The notes beneath the pieces were generated by a model, which was given only the letters and a program-made list of their open reading frames with translations, was not told the origin of the DNA and did no database searches. DNA of 64,000 bases, taken from Chimonanthus salicifolius (lineage: Eukaryota; Streptophyta; Magnoliopsida; Laurales; Calycanthaceae). The translations under genes and the position numbers were made by a program. This document shows, piece by piece, positions 1-10,578 of this stretch (its first letter is position 1; every line of letters begins with the position of its first letter). The DNA lies in the NCBI GenBank assembly GCA_013350335.1, contig CM023540.1, positions 53,258,905-53,322,904 of the forward strand. Reading direction: 5' to 3'.

Positions 1-61
1 TTATAAATAAATGAAATGGGTTCTCTCCCTTTTGAGAGAGACCTAGTATTTTAATTTCACA
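1..61 (+). mobile_element. 3' end of a short LTR (left partner of 55453-55629)
   Basis: The first 61 bases match the end of the LTR at 55453-55629: both carry ATAAATAAATGAAATGGGTTC, then GAGAGAGACC and AGTATTTTAATTTCACA. The LTR starts before the window. A primer-site-like sequence follows directly. Inference: this is the 5' LTR of a small, probably non-autonomous copia-type element whose 3' LTR now lies about 55 kb away because of nested insertions. The similarity is seen; the pairing is inferred. Confidence 0.6.
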
Positions 62-73
62 TGTATCAGCCAG
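62..73 (+). other. Degenerate primer binding site
   Basis: TGTATCAGCCAG directly follows the LTR end and resembles the plant initiator-Met site TGGTATCAGAGC, sharing the GTATCAG core. Its place at the LTR border supports the call, but it is a weak match. Confidence 0.4.
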
Positions 74-560
74 AAGATCCGAGATCCCATTTTTCCTCCC
101 ACCCTTCCCCTGAGAGAGCCTTCGTGCAAGCCCCTTTCCTTTCTCCCTCTGCCGATGTCAATCTTTCAGCAGAGGGAGGCGTTGTGCATCATGTAATTCT
201 TCAACAAATCCCACCGTTTGCCTAAAAAAAAAAAACCCTCTTTCAGTCTGTTGGATCCTCTCCAGATACTCTGCTCTGTCCGTTGGCAGTCATCCCTGTG
301 CCTCTACTTCCACGTCTGGACGCTTAAATCTGATTCCTCTTCCTAGTTTGAATATCTCATATCCACACTTCTTCTTAGCCCTCTCAGATCAGCAGCACCT
401 GTTCCTGCTGTGCTGCAAAAGGATCTTCGTCACTGCCCGTTTTGAACAAACCTCCCAGGCTTCCCTCTCACTTTCGTTGCAGTCTCTCTTCTTGCTGCCT
501 TTGCTCTGCAGTCCGACGTCGTCCTCTCAGGAAAGCCTTTCCGCCCGTCTATGGAACGAG

Positions 561-692
561 CCGAGAGTTTGTTTTCTGTACACAAAAAAAAAAAAGGAAA
601 ACCCTTTTAGTGGTCCGTTGGACCGCCGAGAGTTTGTTTTCTGTACACACAAAAAAAAAAGAAGGAAAACCCTTTTAGTGGTCCGTTGGACC
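561..692 (+). repeat. Two-copy tandem repeat of about 65 bp
   Basis: Two units (561-624 and 626-692) each run CCGAGAGTTTGTTTTCTGTACAC, an A-run, GGAAAACCC, then TTTTAGTGGTCCGTTGGACC. They differ mainly in the length of the A-run and a few bases beside it, so the duplication is recent. Confidence 0.9.
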
Positions 693-854
693 TTGTTTTT
701 CAGTCCTCCTGTGAGACTACTATTTCGGATACTCATGCAGCACAATCACAACAAATTAAAAAATATATATTTGCAGGCCGTCATTTATATTCGCTGCCTG
801 CCAGTTCGCAACCAATCGGTGTGTTGCTGATGAACACAGGAAAATTACATTTTT

Positions 855-1110
855 ACCCCTGTACATGGGACTAGTTAGCCCTTGATTTGATTGTTTTTAT
901 TATTATTTATTGGAATTTGAGAGTTTTTGGAATTTGAGTGTTCTTACCCCTGTGCATGGGACTAGTTAGCCCTTGTTTTGAGTGTTTTTATTATTATTTA
1001 TTGGAATTTGAGAGTTTTTGGAATTTGAGTGCTCTTACCCCTGTACATGGGACTAGTTAGCCCTTGTTTTGAGTATTTTTATTATTATTTATTGGAATTT
1101 GAGAGTTTTT
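855..1110 (+). repeat. Three-copy 91-bp tandem repeat
   Basis: Units start at 855, 946 and 1037, each with ACCCCTGTACATGGGACTAG, a TTATTATTATTTATTGG tract and GAGAGTTTTTGGAATTTGAG; the last is incomplete. Copies are nearly identical. No coding or regulatory role can be read from them. Confidence 0.92.
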
Positions 1111-1980
1111 GAGGCCAATCATGAAAATACAAGATATGAGAAGAACTTTGGAAGAAAGTGAATTTTTTTGGCGTAAAATGTTAGTTTTGGAAAGTGTGGA
1201 TTTTTAATAAATATTTTACCAAAATTTAGGGGTTTAATTGTAAACTAATTTAATTCAAATCCATGTATAAGAGTTTGGATTAATATAGTACATTTTAGAA
1301 ATTCAATGTTCAATGGTAAAATAATTATTAAAATTTCCATATATAAAAAGCCCATGTTTAAAGTTCAAGTATGTGATCCAAGCCCAGCTGAAGCCAATTG
1401 AAGTCTAAGAGTTTGAAGAATGTAAAGCATTTCAAGAGGCCAAGCATGACAAGTTCGAGTAAGATATGGGCTATTTAAAGTTCATTGGATCATAGAGAAA
1501 GAAATCAACACTAATCCTTCAGATGATTTGAAGCCTAATCTATTGCAAGAGAGAGATTGCATATCCATCTGAGAAATCGTGTATCAACCAGAGCAAGGGC
1601 GCACCATGCAGCAGTTGCTCAACCTGGTTTTGGAACCATATAAATAGTTTCATTGGACCTTGTTTTATAGTGATATAAACAACACTTAAATCTTGAAGCA
1701 GTGTTTGAATATGTATCAAAATTAGTGTTCAATCTGTTCCAACAAGTCATGGTTGCAGGCAGTAGTTTCAGACAGCAACCAGTTCATGTATACAACAAGT
1801 TGCCAAGGCCAAAATCAACAAGCGTTACAGCAAGATGGTTAGCAAACAATTGCCAAAAGACATCAGTTGGCCTAAAAGTTAAATCTGCATCCCTTGAGTC
1901 AGACAAAGTTGTCAATTCTGTGATTGTGTCCAACTGAGTACTGAGTTGTCAATTGCTTTGACTGAGTCATGACCATCTAA
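1111..1980. other. No gene seen
   Basis: Moderately AT-rich sequence without a convincing reading frame. A 78-codon frame at 1701-1937 has no family resemblance. It may be interior of the outermost element or older host DNA. Confidence 0.5.
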
Positions 1981-3253
1981 GTGTCCAACATCGCGCCTAT
2001 GGAAGAACTACATAGTGAAATCAAGTTTGAAGCTCTAGAAGACATGTCATTTGGAGGGTATCGCACCGAAATCGAAAAAACTTCATGAATGCCAACCAAC
2101 AAAGGCATTTGGACCTTAGGAATGACTCAAAAGACCTAGAATTACCATTGAGACAAACCACATAATCCATAACTTAGAATTTGGTTGGACTAATTTGGAT
2201 TTCTTAGGTTAGGTGAATTTTGCTCTATTTTTGACAAGTTTTTTCTTCTATCAAATGTGCTCAAGTATTAGGAAAATCTTTATGATTTGATAGAGCACTC
2301 AAATAGATTTTCAAAAAGTCCAAGAACACCCGATTCTGATATGTAGAGCTCAAGTTATGAGAATTTCAATGAAAGGGTGAAAAACAGATCAAAACAGTTT
2401 TGTCATATACTCTCACTTGGAGAGATCATTTTAGGTATCAAGTGGACTTAAAATTTGACCAAATTCTGTGGGTAGATAGATCTCTCAATGAGATTTCTAA
2501 CGAGTCAAAGAACTCCCAAAACCGAGTTCGAGAACCCAAGTTATGGTCGTTTTAGTGGAGTTATACAAAACTGCCAAGATTCAGTTGACGAAATCTTACA
2601 ATTCAGTCGATTGAAAACGCTACAGATTGGACTTTTTAGCCACTGATGAGATTCAATCAGCTGAATTTTTGAATTCAGTCGATTGAATTCTTCTCAACTC
2701 AATAACTCAGAGGTGTTGACTTTTCAGTCGACTGAGTCTTCATTTTCAGTCGACAGAAAATGTAACGGTAATTTTTCAACAGCTCTTTTGTTGCGAATTC
2801 AATTTCCAATGGCCTTATTTTCAAGAGGGTTTTAAATACATGACCTTAGGGCCTTCCAAAGGTTTATTCCCCTTGAGCAAAACCTCCTCTAATCATCATC
2901 AAGGATTCCAAACAATCTTAAGAGCCCAATTCATCCAAGTTAAACCCATTAGCTCTTAAACTATCGCTCACTTACACTCAAAGCTTTCATAGGCAAATCT
3001 TGAGCATCTTAGGCTCACTCTTGATGGCATATTTGAGAGTACTTTTAGGGATAGATTATCCTCATAGGAAAATCAATCTAAGCTCTTGAAATCTCTCTCT
3101 CTTTCATTCCAAGCATTGATAGGTAAATTATTAGAGTATTCAAAGCTCATAAGTGAATGTGATTTGAGAGAAAACTTTAGGGATAGCTTACCTTCATAGG
3201 AATATCCTCTCTTCCCTAGATTACCTTCTCTTAAATCTTGGTTGGACATCATT
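1981..3253 (+). mobile_element. Unclassified LTR-like sequence with CAGTCGACTG motifs
   Basis: No coding region. Several copies and variants of the palindromic CAGTCGACTG / CAGTCGATTG occur between about 2580 and 2760, next to GAATTC. A TATA-like TTTTAAATACATGACC lies near 2827 and is followed by a C/T-rich leader-like stretch. Such motifs and layout recall LTRs of Tat/Athila-type gypsy elements. No PBS or terminal repeat was found and the left border is unclear, so the family is only a guess. Confidence 0.35.
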
Positions 3254-5277
3254 TGTAATAACCTGACCCGATTCTTAGAGATTGCAGGGCCTCAGTAGCA
3301 GTGGAGAGAGTGTGGGCCCCATGGTGGACCCCAGTTGACCTGGTTTTGTAATAGCCCGAATTTTTGGATAATATATAGTGGTATTTATTATTTTAAATTT
3401 GAAGTTTGATGTGATAAAATGCCAAATAGACCAAATTTTGGGACAATGGCCCAAGTGTGGTCCAATGGGCCATGGATTTGATTTATTCATTTAAATGGGT
3501 CAATGATGATAAATTTGGGTCAAGGGTGGTCAATTGGGTCAAATAACCATATGGAACCCAATGGGCCAAGGTAGCTAAACCCTAAGGTAAGTGGATAGGA
3601 GGGAAATTAATTGGGCCATGGACCCAATGGTAATCCAATAAGAAGAATAGATTTAATAAAATTTAAATCACCTAAATTGATGATGAATTGAACAAGGTAA
3701 ATATGGCCAAATGGGGCCCACCTCCACCTCACCAAATTGAAGTGGCGTGTGGACCCAAGGGTAGTGGGGCCGACCACCATGGTTGACTTAGTCAACCATG
3801 GGTGGATCTTAGAGAGAATTTAATGAGATTAAATTAAGTGGGAAGTAATTAATTAACTTAACCTAAGGATCAAATTGATCTAAGTTAATTAACCTAAATT
3901 AAAATGGTCAAATAGTCAAAAGCATCCAAACAAACACAAACCACTCCAACAAACACAAACCACTCTTAAAGAAACACAAAATTGAAAACCATGGGCTTAA
4001 GTGGTGGTTTTGTCCCAACCACCCCCATTAATGCCATGTTGGTTGGTGGGAGGGGTTAATGTGGAGTGTGACCTAAGTTAACCAAAAGATGAGATTCCAT
4101 CTCATTCTCTCCTAACCATTTCACTCATCTCCATCTCTTTCACTCTCAAAAAAAAAAAGGTCCCACACAAGAGGAGAAAACTTAGAAGAAAAAGAAGAGA
4201 AGAAGAGAAGAAAAGAGGTGAAACCTTGGATTCACCATTTGAAGATCAAGAGCTGCCACCTTTCTCATCACCTTCTCCTCTCCCTCTCTCAAGCAAACCC
4301 ACTCAATCTTGGCCGATCCTAAGCTTGGAGAGCCTCACCATTTGATAAAGCTCATCTTGACTGTACATCAAGGAGAAGAAGAGAAGAGAAGACTAAGGAG
4401 AGCAAAGAGGAAAGAAGGATCGGAGGAGTCGTCGGGTGGTAAGATTTTCTTAAAACAAGAATTTATGTTTTCTAGATAGGATATGGAATCCATTTCTTAG
4501 ATTTAATATGGCCAAAAATGTTGTGGGCCATGGATCTAAGATCCATCAAATGGTAGGATAAGAAATGGAGAAAATGGAGGAATGGATTAAGAAATGGATG
4601 AAATGGAAGAATGGAATTTTTAATGGAATTTCAAGTCTTTATTAAGCATAGAGAATTTGGATTTTAAATGGATTGATGGACCATAGGGTTCGGCCATGTA
4701 GCATGGCCGAACCCCATGGTAAATGATGGATGATTTTTTTTAAGATTATAAGGTTTAAAATTTTGGAGAATGAGTAATAATAATTAGTTTTCAAGTGATT
4801 TAAAATAAGTGATTTTAAATAGGGTTTAAAGGATAGAAAGATGCATTTACAAGTGTATGATATAAGTTTTTTTTAAAAGGGACCAAATGAATGGTGTTAT
4901 TGATTTAAAAAAAAAAAAGAATTTTTAAATGAAGAAAACCATGGATCAATATTAGTGAAACCATGGTCTTAAATGGCACTAAGGAAGGTGAGCCATGAAC
5001 CATGGGTTCGGCCATGGTGTATGGCCGAACCCTATGGTAAAATTTTAGGATTTTTATGAATGGAAAATAATGGAGAAAAATGATAAATTTAAATGGATTT
5101 ATGAGTATGGTATGTGATGTTTAAATGGGATGAAAATGGATGATTTAATTTCATTTGAGGTAGGAGTAAAGGGGGTAAGATAGACTAAGAAAAAAATGGA
5201 GAAAGAGACATCATGGGTTCGGCCATGGTGTATGGCCGAACCCATGACCCAATTTTAGATCAATTTTGGGTCTAAGG

Positions 5278-5279
<2 letters not shown>

Positions 5280-5312
<33 letters not shown>
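5280..5312. repeat. (TA)n microsatellite
   Basis: An uninterrupted run of about 16 TA units inside solo LTR A1, within the predicted intron between two hairpins. Confidence 0.97.
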
Positions 5313-5314
<2 letters not shown>

Positions 5315-6311
5315 TAAATGAATGGAAATTAGTCTAATCAATGGCTAATTTTAAACGATCGTATGGCATAGTTGATGCGGCAAGATGGACCCAAGAAATT
5401 GAAAAATGATGGACATCATGGGTTCGGCCATGTTGTATGGCCGAACCCATGACCTCTTTGTGGGCCATATTTAGGGCCAAGAATGGAATGAATTATGGGA
5501 TTAAATGTTTTCAAATTTAATCAAAGTAGGTGGCTATTTTTATGGATATTAGGGCATGGTCAATGAATTCCTAATGGATCTAAGTTATGGATGAAATCTT
5601 GACTTAAAAACATGCATGAATGAGGAAATATTAAACCATGGAGGTCTAGTGGCAAAACCGTAATTAGTGGCCACATTGAAGAACCATGGGTTCGGCCATG
5701 ATGCATGGCCGAACCCTATGTATGTTAGACATAAAATTGGATACATTGCGAATGATTAAATGAAACGGATAGATGCTGCGTTTTAGGCTCACAAATCGGA
5801 ATATTTAAAATGGCCAAATTGGATTTATGGATGTGTTTTAAACCACAGAAAGTGAGGCTAAGTTAGGGGCTGATTTTGGTAAACGGATAACGTAATTAGG
5901 AACTTAAGTTTGTAATAAGTTAAGGACTTAATCATGGATAACATATGGACTAATTCGGTAAATATGTAATAAGGTACCGGGACGTCGCAAACGGTACGTG
6001 ATCGGCTACTGGATTATCGAACGGAAAAGTAACAGGACGCTAAGCGGTATTCGGTAGGATTCCTACCTTTTTGTAAGCCTTAGATATGTGATGGTTCTTT
6101 AATTTGATGATTATATGATTTACCTTATGATGGGATTTTGAGTTATGAATTATATGTTTAAGTACTATGGATTATGATTTAATGCTATGGATAATATTTT
6201 TTTTAGACTATGGACTATACTTAGATGCTATGGATTTTATATGGATTATATATATATTACATAGCATAATGCACTTACATCTCATGCATGGCATGGGCGG
6301 GAAAATAATGA

Positions 6312-6501
6312 AACCGGAGTCCATGCTCCATCGGGGCGATTTAGAAGCAAACATGGGGATAGCCTGAGGGGCTATAACCGGAGTCCATGCTCCATCGGGG
6401 CGACCGAGAATCGGACATGGGGATAGCTTTTATGCTATAACTAGAGTCCATGCTCCGTCGGGGCGACCGAGAAGCAAACATGGGGACACCTTGACGAGGC
6501 A
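6312..6501 (+). repeat. Three-copy ~64-bp tandem repeat in A1
   Basis: Units begin at 6312, 6376 and 6439. Each contains CCGGAGTCCATGCTCC, itself a small hairpin (GGAG/CTCC), then TCGGGGCGACCGAGAA and ACATGGGGATAGC. Equivalent but different blocks lie at this position in S2, B, C, D and A2. Confidence 0.9.
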
Positions 6502-7200
6502 TTGCCGTCAAGGGGGATACGATATTTTATGATGATACGGTAGATGGGTGGGACACATGACATAGGCAACCAGGGCATGGCATTCATCATATGTTTATTA
6601 TATTATTGTCGGTATGCATGTTATCACTAACCCATATGCTAGCCCTACTCAGAATCCTACTGGGCGCGTTGACTAACGCCCTACTTCTACCCTAGCTGAT
6701 GACGTAGGAGATGGCGGAAACGGTGGACACGCCGGGAGCCAAGCTTAGGAGCTTGGGAAACGGATATCTAGTTTTATTTAAGTTTCATTTTGGAGATGAA
6801 TTTAAAGTAGCTTAGTTCGTCGGACTGTATAATTTATATTTCTTGCTATGATTTGGACTACATTATGGACAATATCGTTTTGAGGCATAAATGTGAATAT
6901 AGGGGTATTTTTGGTAATTCAATGTTGTATCTTCCCTTCTATCTAAAACCGGTAGGATAGTCTCTATTATAACGTTCCACATGTAATTATATTCAGCAAG
7001 CTTACTTCCTACGCGTGAACCGTTCCCTTTGACTTAGTTCCGTGCACGCGTGGGGTTGGCCAGTTAAGGGTCGGGCTTTAGAAGCTCATACTTAACTTGC
7101 TTCGTGACGTCCGCGCCCTCTCTCACTCTCCATTTCAAAAAAAAAAAATAGACTCTGATTTTCGAAAAGCGAGTGAAAAAGGGGCGGACGTTACAGGTTT

Positions 7201-9269
7201 CGAGTTCGGAGACTCGGAGGTCGTTTGAGTAATTTTGGATTATTAAATATTTTGTCATTTAAAATGTTTGAAAATTTCACGATTTTTCTCCGTCGAAGTT
7301 CGACGTTTGATTTTAACGAGTTTTAACTTATTTTCGAAAATTTAAGATTTTAAAATATTTTTATGAAAAAAAAGGAGGAAAATACCCTAAACTAATGCCT
7401 TAAAATAACCCTACCCCTCATCATTTCCCCCATCAGTGCGGCACTGTAGCGTAGCTACAGTGCCACGATTCCTCTCTTCCGTCTCTCTCTCTTTATCCCT
7501 CTTCTCTCCTCTCCTTCCCTTATTCTAACCCTAATCCTAAACTCCCCTCCCCCCTAGGTGCCGCCGCCGCCACCCCCCTTTTTTCCTTTCTCTCGATCTA
7601 AACTCCTTCTTCTTCTTCCCTTTCCTTTCTTCTCTGTCCTAACCCTAAGTGTTGCCGCCGCCATCTCTCTGATCTCTCCTCTCCCATCGCTGCTCCACCC
7701 TGACTTGGCCCTTCTCGCCGCCCTCCGGCGTCGATCCAGCTGAGCCCAGGTACCCTCTTTTCTTCCCTTTTTTCTTTTTCCCCTCTGCTCCGATTTTACT
7801 TCTTTTTCCTCTGTTTTCCTTGTTTTCTTTTCCTTATTCTCTCCGGATTCCTTGGTTTTTACTCAAGTTTTTCCTTGATTTTTCCCGATTCTCTCTCTGG
7901 TTTTCCCTCTTTCTCTCTTCTCCCCCTTCCCTTCGTTTTTCCCCTTTCTTCTTCCATTCGACTGGGTTGTTGAGTTAGCTGAACTTGGCAGCTGAGTTGA
8001 CTCAGCTGAGTCTGAGTCTGGACCCTGATGAACCAGGCCCAGCTCGGCTCATTTTCGGGCCTTTTCTGGCCTAGCTCAGCCCAGCCTCAGCCTGGTCCAT
8101 TCTTTGGGCCCGATCCAATTTCAGGCCTGACCCAATTTCAAACCCAGTTTCCAGTTTTGGGCTTAGTATCTAGCCTGACCCAATTTTGGACCCAGTTTTC
8201 AGTTTCGGGCTCACTTCAGTTCGGTTTGGACCCGACTTCCTTGCAGGTCCGTTTGTAGTCCAAGCTTAGTTTGGCCCATTTACCTTGATTACTTATTCTT
8301 TTGTTCTTTTCGGCAGATGGAGCTTCCTTCAACCCCTCAAGCCTGCTTTCTGCTTTGGATTTCAAAGGCACACACAGGTGAGGTGACTCATCACCCTTAT
8401 TTTAGCATACATGAAAGCATATTATCCTATAACCGTTGGACACGAAGTACGAGGAATGGGGCCCTTATATGAACTGAGCCACTAGGCAAGGAAAAACAGT
8501 TGTGATGATTGATGTGGCAAGGGACCTCTTCGGGCGTACTCGTGTCAGATTACTTGTGATAGCATGTTGGTTGGGTAATATGATAACATGATGATTTATA
8601 TCTTGATAATCTGTTGGTTGGACAACATGTTGATGTGCGTTGTGCGATAACATGATATTTGATTACGTAATAACCCGTTTAATTGCCAAATGTCATAACA
8701 TGCTGGATGGACTGTGTAGTATCATGATGTGTATAACTTGTAGCAATATATGATATGTTTTAGATAATAACATGTTACATGTTCGTTTGATAGGATGTGA
8801 TAGATGATGGTATATAATTGATTATTATGTGATATGCTATATTGATAACATGCGTAGACATACCTTGGCATGCATGTAGCTACTATATTCGGAATGCCGG
8901 TGTGCATGGATACTGGGCAAATCAGGATTTAGAGACTCCCCCTAGCTTGTCGGGTAGTTGGGGTTGAGAGATTATGAGAAACCATACTAGGAAGCGTGGT
9001 TTGGTTAAGGATCATTAGATGATAGATGTGTTCCCTAGTAGGGGTTGGACTGTTAGGTCTACCTTTAGTGGTCTTCAGACACGCTTGTTGTTGAGGCGTT
9101 GTCTGGGTTAGAGGGCGAGGTGCCTCGGAGTCCCGGTTGGGACAAGTGGTGAGGCAGTCATGGAATCTTCAGGGAAGCCATTGGGTTGAGTGTTGGTTGA
9201 CCCTAGGCAGACTTGGAAGACCTAGCTGTGACGGTACCCGAGCGCGTGATGGATGAGGTGACACCCGAA
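7201..9269 (+). other. O LTR: pyrimidine-rich leader with predicted 61-nt exon
   Basis: This O-LTR stretch has no gene. It is strongly pyrimidine-rich at 7440-7960. Splice-like sites are CCCAG|GTACCC at 7750, TTTTCGGCAG ending at 8316 and CACAG|GTGAGG with GT at 8378. They would define a 61-nt exon (8317-8377). The matching last acceptor would be TTTGCCTCACAG at 29379. These are sequence matches only; no transcript evidence is available. Confidence 0.45.
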
Positions 9270-9610
9270 TGACAGAGTAGGCTGAGGAGGTGCTAGCTTA
9301 CTGATCGGTCGAGGGATGGTGCGGTGAGGGACAACTCCCACTGATATGACTTGTGATCCTCGGATGACCGAGTAGGCTGAGGAGGTGCTCGCCCGCTCCT
9401 TAGTCGAGGGATGGTGTGGTGAGGGACAGCTCCCGCTGGTATGATTTGTGATTCCTCAGATGACTGAGTAGGCTGAGGAGGTGTTCGCTTGCTTAGTGGT
9501 CGAGGGATGATACGGTGAGGGACAGCTCCCGCTGGTATGGTTTGTGATTCCCCGGATGACTGAGTAGGTTGAGGAGGTGCTCGCTGGCTCATTGGTCGAG
9601 GGATGATGTG
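9270..9610 (+). repeat. Tandem repeat, ~96-bp unit, 3.5 copies
   Basis: Units start at 9270, 9365, 9461 and 9557. Each carries TGACTGAGTAGGCTGAGGAG, GGTCGAGGGATG and GAGGGACAGCTCCCGCTGG. They lie in O's LTR, inside the interval between the predicted second donor (8378) and last acceptor (29379). Confidence 0.93.
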
Positions 9611-10070
9611 GTGTGATGTTCCAGGCTATGACACCTGTAAGGTGGGGACAGCCTGCAATGTGATGTGATATGATGTGATGTTCCAGGCTATGACACCTGC
9701 AGGGTGGCAACAACCTGCGATGTGATGTGATGAGATATTCCAGGCTAGGACACCTGTAGGGTGGGGACAGCCTGCGATGTGATGTGATGTGATGCTCCAG
9801 GCTATGATACCTGTAGGGTGGCGACAACCTACGATGTGACGTGATGAGATATTCCAGGCTAGGACACCTGTAGGGTGGGGACAACTTACGATGTGATGTG
9901 ATGAGATTTTCCAGGCTAGGACACCTGTATGGTGGGGACAGCCTACGATGTAATGTGATGAGATATTCCAGACTAGGACACCTGTAGGGTGGGGACAGTC
10001 TGCGATGTGATGTGATGAGATATTCCAGGCTAGGACACCTATATGGTACAGACAGCCTGTGGCGTGATGT
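9611..10070 (+). repeat. Tandem repeat, ~57-bp unit, about 8 copies
   Basis: About eight units of GATGTGATGAGATATTCCAG followed by GCTAGGACACCTGTAGGG and TGGGGACAGCCTGC. The array makes a 260-codon minus-strand frame whose protein is only a repeat of the unit; it is not a gene. Confidence 0.92.
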
Positions 10071-10578
10071 GGTAGTGTGTTTACCCGCGGTTATGACTTT
10101 GGGGTTCATTGTTGAGACTTGTGTTGTGTAACGCCCCGCTCTCTCCGAGAAATCAGAGCCTAATTTTTTTTTTAAATAATAATAACACCGGAAGAGAACG
10201 GGCGGCGTCACGACGCGAGCTAAGTTCGGACTTTCCAAGTCCGACCCTTAACTGGCCACCCATGTGTGCATGGACTAAACCCACGATAACAATCCACACA
10301 TGGAACTAAACAAGTCATGCGGAATAAACTAAACTAACTGCGGAATTAAATTGAATAGATAGCAAGTACAAGTCTCAATTATTAAATAACATAATCCAAA
10401 CATCCATTATCAATACCATAGACAAACCATAGCAAAGGTATCAACTTATTACATGTCCATGAAATATAACTCAAAAGACATTAATAAAAACATCCCAAAC
10501 ATCAATCAAGCGCTTAAGCTTTGCTCCCCTCGAGGTCCACGACCTTCTCTTTCCCTTTTCCATTTCCTGCATTATCCT

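Larger units (their letters stand above)
62..854 (+). other. Pyrimidine-rich leader-like region, no gene
   Basis: Between the LTR end and the 91-bp repeats the sequence is rich in C and T with A-runs near 224-236 and 586-597. Reading frames of up to 160 codons exist, but they are low-complexity, overlap the local duplication and resemble no family I know. It is probably the untranslated interior of the outermost short-LTR element. Confidence 0.4.
4439..6695 (+). other. Predicted LTR leader intron with hairpin array (A1)
   Basis: The donor-like site is G|GTAAGA at 4439, just after a purine-rich leader ending GGAGGAGTCGTC. The acceptor-like site is CTTCTACCCTAG ending at 6695, with a branch-like CTAAC at 6673-6677. 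Hairpins pairing GGGTTCGGCCAT with ATGGCCGAACCC start near 4687, 5004, 5216, 5419 and 5685, all inside the interval. Sites are seen; splicing is inferred from the same arrangement in other LTRs. Confidence 0.55.
3347..7195 (+). mobile_element. Solo LTR A1 (Tekay/Del-like), duplication GGTTT
   Basis: It begins TGTAATAGCCCG and ends GGGGCGGACGTTACA, 3849 bp, with perfect GGTTT at 3342-3346 and 7196-7200. No primer site, coding region or second LTR follows, so it is a solo LTR left by recombination between the two LTRs of a full element. It contains five hairpins of the GGTTCGGCC class, a TA microsatellite, a 64-bp tandem block and the predicted leader intron. A2 (42936-46407) is a truncated relative. 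Confidence 0.95.

Noticed and set aside
348..830. 160-codon frame in the left leader region
   Set aside because: Low-complexity, overlaps the 65-bp duplication and A-runs, and no domain is recognised.
4687..5720. Hairpins as transcription terminators
   Set aside because: No T-run follows the stems and the sequence is nuclear plant DNA, where such terminators are not used.
7500..7760. CCCTAA-like words as telomeric repeat, and a 61-codon frame as a gene
   Set aside because: CCCTAATCC occurs only once or twice in a C/T-rich leader; the frame is low-complexity proline and leucine.
9456..10238. 260-codon minus-strand frame with a repeated YRCPSLEYLI-type unit
   Set aside because: It is the chance translation of the 57-bp tandem array and runs into S2's LTR end; no start context or family.
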